Origin: Ligustrum vulgare
Taxonomy: Eukaryota > Streptophyta > Magnoliopsida > Lamiales > Oleaceae
DNA: 64,000 bases
Direction of reading: 5' to 3'
Assembly (NCBI GenBank): GCA_963555705.1
Contig: OY743174.1
Location: 62,456,234-62,520,233, forward strand
Both the position numbers and the translations under genes were made by a program. This document shows positions 60,201 to 64,000 of this stretch, piece by piece; the first letter of the stretch is position 1; each line of letters opens with the position of its first letter. The notes under the pieces were generated by a model. It made no database searches, was not told the origin of the DNA, and saw nothing but the letters and a program-made list of their open reading frames with translations.

Positions 60201-62908
60201 TTTATAACTTTGTATTATCCTGTTTCACTATATCTAGCCATGTCACTGTACAGAAACTCATATTCGAGAAGCCACCTCCTAATGTTCGTAAAATTGTACT
60301 TGCCACAAATATGGCCGAGGCAAGTATTACAATCAATGATATTGTTTTTGTGGTTGACTGTGGAAAAGCAAAGGAGACTACTTATGATGCCCTAAATAAT
60401 ACACCCTGTTTACTACCTTCATGGATATCACAAGCTTCTGCTCGACAAGTAAGTTCTATTTTCTGCACATTTTTTTCTCAATGTCTTTCTGTTCATTTGT
60501 ATGCTGTGGCAGAATGAAACAGCTTGCATTTTTGATAAAATATTAGGAATATAGCAAATGCAACACTTGCCATTATGGTACTCAGCTGTTTTGCACTGAC
60601 ACTTCAGCTTGGGTAGCTTGTCCGTGTCGGATACCGACACTCTAACAAGGTCATTCTTTAATAAAAATATTATATATTTTTAACTCAAGATTATTATTAC
60701 ATAACAAAAAGGTATTCATATTTAAAAGATTTCAACAAAAAATAAATAAATTAATAACTAGTATAAAACTAAATTTATATTATAAAAATGAAGAGTTTTA
60801 AAGATTTTAATTTACGTGTCTACAACATGTCGTGTCGGTACTTTTTTAAAAAATTGCGTGTCGAAGTGTCCAACATGATACGACGCATATCGTGTCGGAC
60901 ACACATGTACTTGTCGTTGCATCATAGGTACTCAGTTTGAATGCTTAGTTGGTTGTGCACATGTTCGTGACATCTAGGCAGATTTTTTTCATATTCTAAG
61001 TATTCAAATGCAACACCTGCCATTACTTTTTTCATTCGCTAATTTTTTGAATTTTCTATTAATGATGCATCATTAGTCAATCTTGAAATAAATTTCCGTA
61101 AGTGACAAATTGAGCATTTATATATTTTCAATCCATAACACATGAGAAAATGGTGCGCATACAGTTGAACTCATGTAAAATGCGGGTACTTCATATGAAA
61201 TAATTTGTATGCAATCTGTTGAAGATAAATTAATAAATTTATCCCCTCGTTAACACCGTAAGCTCTTTGGTGAGGTAGTTCTAAGTGGTATCAAAGTAAA
61301 CCAAGTCCACATCTTCAAATTTCACCTGTATCCTTTTTTAAAAATTCCAAGTCTCACACCGTTGTTGGAAAATGAATGACCTGTTCTTGAGGGCTGCGTT
61401 GAAGATGTACAAATTAATTAAGCCCCTTCTGAATTGCTTAAACTTTTAGATAAAGTGATTCCACACAATGCATCATCTAATTGCATACACTTAAAAGGGA
61501 TTAAATTTTAGTGGACAGAGGAGTGTAAGCGAGTTTATGTTAGAAGCTAACTTCTGCTCAGGTATTGACTATCCTGTACGGGAGTGAGACTTTTCCCAAC
61601 ATATATCATAATTCAAAATGCACAAATTTAGTTAAATGATAAATAAATGCCTGATTAGCATGGTCAGTGAAGTCCGGAAAAGATTAGGGCGTGTTACTGA
61701 ATTTATTCAATTCGTTGCAGTATATTCATTTATATTTTAATACTGAGTGTTTCTTTATGCCAGTTTACTCAGTGACTGTTGTTTTGCTTCTGTTATTGTT
61801 TGGGTTGCAGAGAAGGGGTAGAGCTGGTCGTGTGCAGCCTGGTGAGTGCTACCATCTATATCCACGATGCGTTTATGAAGCTTTTGCCGAATACCAACTT
61901 CCTGAACTTCTAAGGACTCCTTTGAACTCCCTGTGCTTGCAAATAAAAAGTTTGCTAGTTGGAAGTATTGGAGAATTTCTATCTGCTGCTCTTCAGCCAC
62001 CTGAACCATTGGCTGTAAGGATTTACTTTTTGATTATTTTAGGATTCTTTTTCAGTAGTAACCTTCGGGGTCGATGTCTATGTGTAGGTATACTATATTG
62101 TAAATCATATTCCACCTAGTTACAATGTAAAGCTTATCCGTCTGTCATAAATTTTACATCTTAGGGAAAAATCATCCATGACTACTTTGAAAAACATTGT
62201 CTCATGGGTTGGGAAATTGGAATTGTGATAAACAATGGAGAAAAATGGTTCTATACCATGCATATTATGGTTCCTGTGGCACAAAATAGAATCAAATATT
62301 AAAGGGAACACAAAGTTGTATCCAACTGTGTAAATGTCATGCGATTTTAGTTTATTTTATCATGAGATAGAAAGAATTTAGAATAAGTGCCTTGGAGGCT
62401 CCCTAATTAGAGTCTAATGGTACTATATATTATTGTATTTTAGTTGATGTGCTAATTTATCTGGTTTTGTTTTCTTCTTTTCTTCCTTTTTTTCCCTCTA
62501 TCTCCTTCTCTTGGCAATAAATTGTTTCTTTTGTTTATTTTTTAAAGACTTGACATAAAAATGAAAATCATCGCAGGTCCAAAATGCTATTGAATTCTTG
62601 AAGATGATAGGTGCTTTAGACGAAAATGAGAATCTTACTCATCTTGGTATACCTGCATTAGACAATATGGATGTTCTACTACATATTTCTCTTAGTACCC
62701 TAAATATCGATTTCCCTTCTATTCTTCACTTTCGTATTTTTTAATTCTTATTCAATCAGGGAAGTTCTTGTCTGTGCTTCCAGTGGATCCGAAACTCGGG
62801 AAGATGCTAATTCTTGGTGCTGTTTTTTCTTGCTTTGACCCTATTTTGACGATTGTTGCTGGTCTTAGTATCAGGGATCCCTTTCTTTTGCCTCAAGATA
62901 AAAAGGAT
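51217..62908 (+). CDS. DExH3: DEAH/DExH-box RNA helicase, 5' part (runs off the window)
   Basis: An ATP-dependent RNA helicase closest to the plant DExH3/DExH5 (DHX36/DHX30-like) group. Coding exons: 51217-51477, 52313-52467, 52552-52639, 52748-52984, 54747-54842, 56909-57097, 57992-58151, 58231-58361, 58852-59022, 59669-59941, 60254-60448, 61811-62014, 62577-62646, 62760-62908. All junctions are GT-AG and in frame (2379 nt, 793 codons). The start at 51217 is the first in-frame ATG. Residues 1-60 are basic and serine-rich, possibly a targeting peptide. Helicase motifs: GETGCGKT (285-292), [12 protein letters not shown] (386-389), SAT (418-420), the VFMTGWEDI region, and QRRGRAGR (652-659), then the start of the HA2 domain. 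All catalytic motifs look intact. The rest of HA2 and the OB-fold region lie beyond 64000; 62909-64000 reads as intron. The paralogue number is a best guess. Confidence 0.93.
53635..53720 (+). mobile_element. tRNA-like SINE head
   Basis: It has an A-box-like TGGTCAAAGGC at 53651-53661 and a B-box-like GATTCGAGTC at 53685-53694, in tRNA spacing, followed by an A-rich stretch. Read as a SINE fragment, not a tRNA gene, because no cloverleaf could be completed. Confidence 0.5.
53770..54030 (+). mobile_element. tRNA-derived SINE, copy 2
   Basis: It shares with 27121-27370 the B-box region (GTTTGAATC at 53830-53838), 'CAGCATTTAAAT', 'GGCAAGTGCTTACATG', 'GTAGGGT' and 'TACATAA(A/G)(C/T)TGTATCC'. It is inserted in helicase intron 4. 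Confidence 0.55.
54843..56908 (+). other. helicase intron 5 (about 2.1 kb)
   Basis: It contains MITE-type text at 55130-55290 ('TTTTCAACCACA' repeated) and 55860-55960, but no complete element could be delimited. No coding sequence was recognised. Confidence 0.6.
57158..57935. mobile_element. Mutator-like MITE in helicase intron 6
   Basis: The left end TTATATTGACACCACTAATT and the reverse-complemented right end TTATATTGACACCACCAATT match over about 38 bp with few changes. Flanks TTAACACTT and TAAACACTT (one mismatch) would be a 9-bp duplication. The left end begins GGGTAATT, like the element at 49648. Confidence 0.6.
58407..58696. mobile_element. MITE-like element in helicase intron 8
   Basis: The ends TTCTAAAATGCG and CGCATTTTAGAA are perfect inverted repeats of 12 bp. 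The body has 'TGCCTAGGCGG' / 'CGCGCCTAGGC' blocks and a GCGGTCAAAAAAATTTTTGACCGC-like hairpin around 58590-58615. No target duplication was identified. Confidence 0.6.
60577..60935. mobile_element. insertion flanked by GGTACTCAG in helicase intron 11
   Basis: The 9-bp GGTACTCAG occurs at 60577-60585 and 60927-60935. The insert of about 341 bp between them is rich in GTGTCGG / CCGACAC blocks near both ends. A 9-bp duplication fits a Mutator-type MITE. Confidence 0.6.
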
Positions 62909-64000
62909 GTGAGTTTTACCTGCATAGCATTTTAATCATGGCAAAGTGCATTGTTCTTTGTTACTTGATGTCCCTATCTTTTTAAATTGTTAGATAATTG
63001 TATTAACTTCTGGTTCTAATGCTATTTAGCAAAAGAGACAAAAGATTAGGAATGATAATAATAGATTTTGATATTGGTATTGGTATTGCACAGTTTTCAC
63101 GGACAGAATAATTCATACCTGAAAATAGCATATATTTATGAATATAATTTTGTACCATTTTCATCCTAACTAACGACATCTGGGTGCATGGAACTTGAAT
63201 GCAGATGACATGGTAATATGTAATTTATTGCATCTTATAGATTTTGTGGGAAAAAAAATGGAATATTAATCTTTCAACTGTTTGAATATCAAGGTAATTA
63301 TGAAAAAGAAAGCTGAAGGTGAGAAATATATTAGGTAGTAAGCCCCTGTTTGGTACCAATTAAAATCTAGATTTTAATTTAAATCAAATTCAACAATTAA
63401 TCTCAACCATATATTTAATGGGACTCACAACTTTTCAACCACACATCTCAAATAACTTTTATCAAAATTTACTGAAAATCTGGTTTTACTTTCCACCAAA
63501 CAGCTGCTAAGAAAGATTGTGTTTTCTGCACTAAGAGAGATTACAGATACCTCAGCAGAATTTAGGGTGAAAATATCCTCTGATGTATGGGCATCTTTTT
63601 AATTTGTCAAAACTTCACCCTAATATTAGAGTTGACTTAGAAACCTAAATATTTGGTTTCCATCCACTCTCTTATGCTGCATTCTTCTCAAATATTAATT
63701 GTACACTGGTATTTTCTTTTTCCTATACTTCTATTCTGTCACTGTACTTTCGTGCCCTTTTTTGCATGAACAGTTGTTATTTTATGGCGAACACATTATA
63801 ACGGGTTTGTATCTATACACAGAAGCTATTTTTGTTGCATATTCTATGTGTCTGCTTTGAGCCTTTGATGCATTTATCTCCTCTGATATGGTTTATGCTT
63901 CCTCACTTTCTACCCTACTATATGAAATGAGCAACAGATTACTGCTGCCTTGGTAATGATATAATGGGTACTTGTGACCATTTTCATGTTTTTAATCGCA
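62909..64000 (+). other. start of helicase intron 14, to the window edge
   Basis: No frame here matches the expected continuation of the HA2/OB-fold region, and the donor GAT|GTGAGT at 62908 is good. A MITE lies at 63342-63507. Confidence 0.65.
63342..63507. mobile_element. Tourist-like MITE (166 bp)
   Basis: The ends GCCCCTGTTTGGTACC and (reverse-complemented) GCAGCTGTTTGGTGG are flanked by TAA at 63339-63341 and 63508-63510. It lies in helicase intron 14. Confidence 0.65.

Noticed and set aside
63481..64000. Next helicase exon before the window end
   Set aside because: None of the three plus frames gives the expected HA2/OB-fold continuation, so the exon must lie beyond 64000.

Overview
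This window is nuclear DNA of a flowering plant, most likely a eudicot. It is AT-rich and has intron-rich genes with GT-AG splice sites. LTR retrotransposons of both the Ty1/copia and Ty3/gypsy types are abundant, as are MITE, hAT, Mutator-like and SINE repeats. I cannot name the species from the sequence. No bacterial-type system, CRISPR array or standalone structural RNA gene was seen.

Three host genes can be supported. (1) A secreted GH3-family beta-glucosidase / exo-beta-glucanase lies on the minus strand (12308 down to 6128). Its nine coding exons join in frame into 631 codons and include one GC-AG intron. (2) An RTM2-like small heat-shock-domain protein with a C-terminal membrane anchor lies on the plus strand (20080-21342, two exons). 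(3) The first 14 coding exons of a DEAH/DExH-box RNA helicase of the plant DExH3/DExH5 type lie on the plus strand (51217-62908, 793 codons). That gene runs off the right edge.

The rest is mostly repeats. From left to right: 1-6100 is intergenic with several MITEs. 13334-16363 is a decayed Ty3 element. 16364-20079 is AT-rich and holds microsatellites and a three-copy array with a period of about 371 bp. 22293-26939 is a copia element with 144-bp LTRs, a tRNA-Met primer site and a GGAAC target duplication, interrupted by an inverted solo LTR (22880-24388). 27125-28346 holds a SINE and a duplicated, broken copy of the helicase first exon and intron. 29125-29652 is a hAT-like element. 29843-41940 is a 12-kb LTR element (TAATA duplication) with broken copia genes and a long structured non-coding tract. 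Its 3' LTR is split by another solo LTR (40177-41732, AGCAT duplication) of the same family as the one at 22880. 42414-50900 is a dense patchwork of MITEs, tandem repeats, a hAT element, a solo LTR (48015-48706, CAGAC duplication) and Mutator-like elements with long inverted ends. The helicase introns also contain several insertions.

The three host genes are not obviously functionally linked. One acts in the cell wall or apoplast, one is a membrane-anchored sHSP-like protein related to virus-movement restriction, and one is a helicase. I found no convincing undescribed biological system. The most interesting observations are the reiterated GCGATCGC palindromes shared by two unrelated LTR families, the helicase gene-fragment duplication, and the non-coding tract with repeated hairpins and TGTGGGGGTA motifs.
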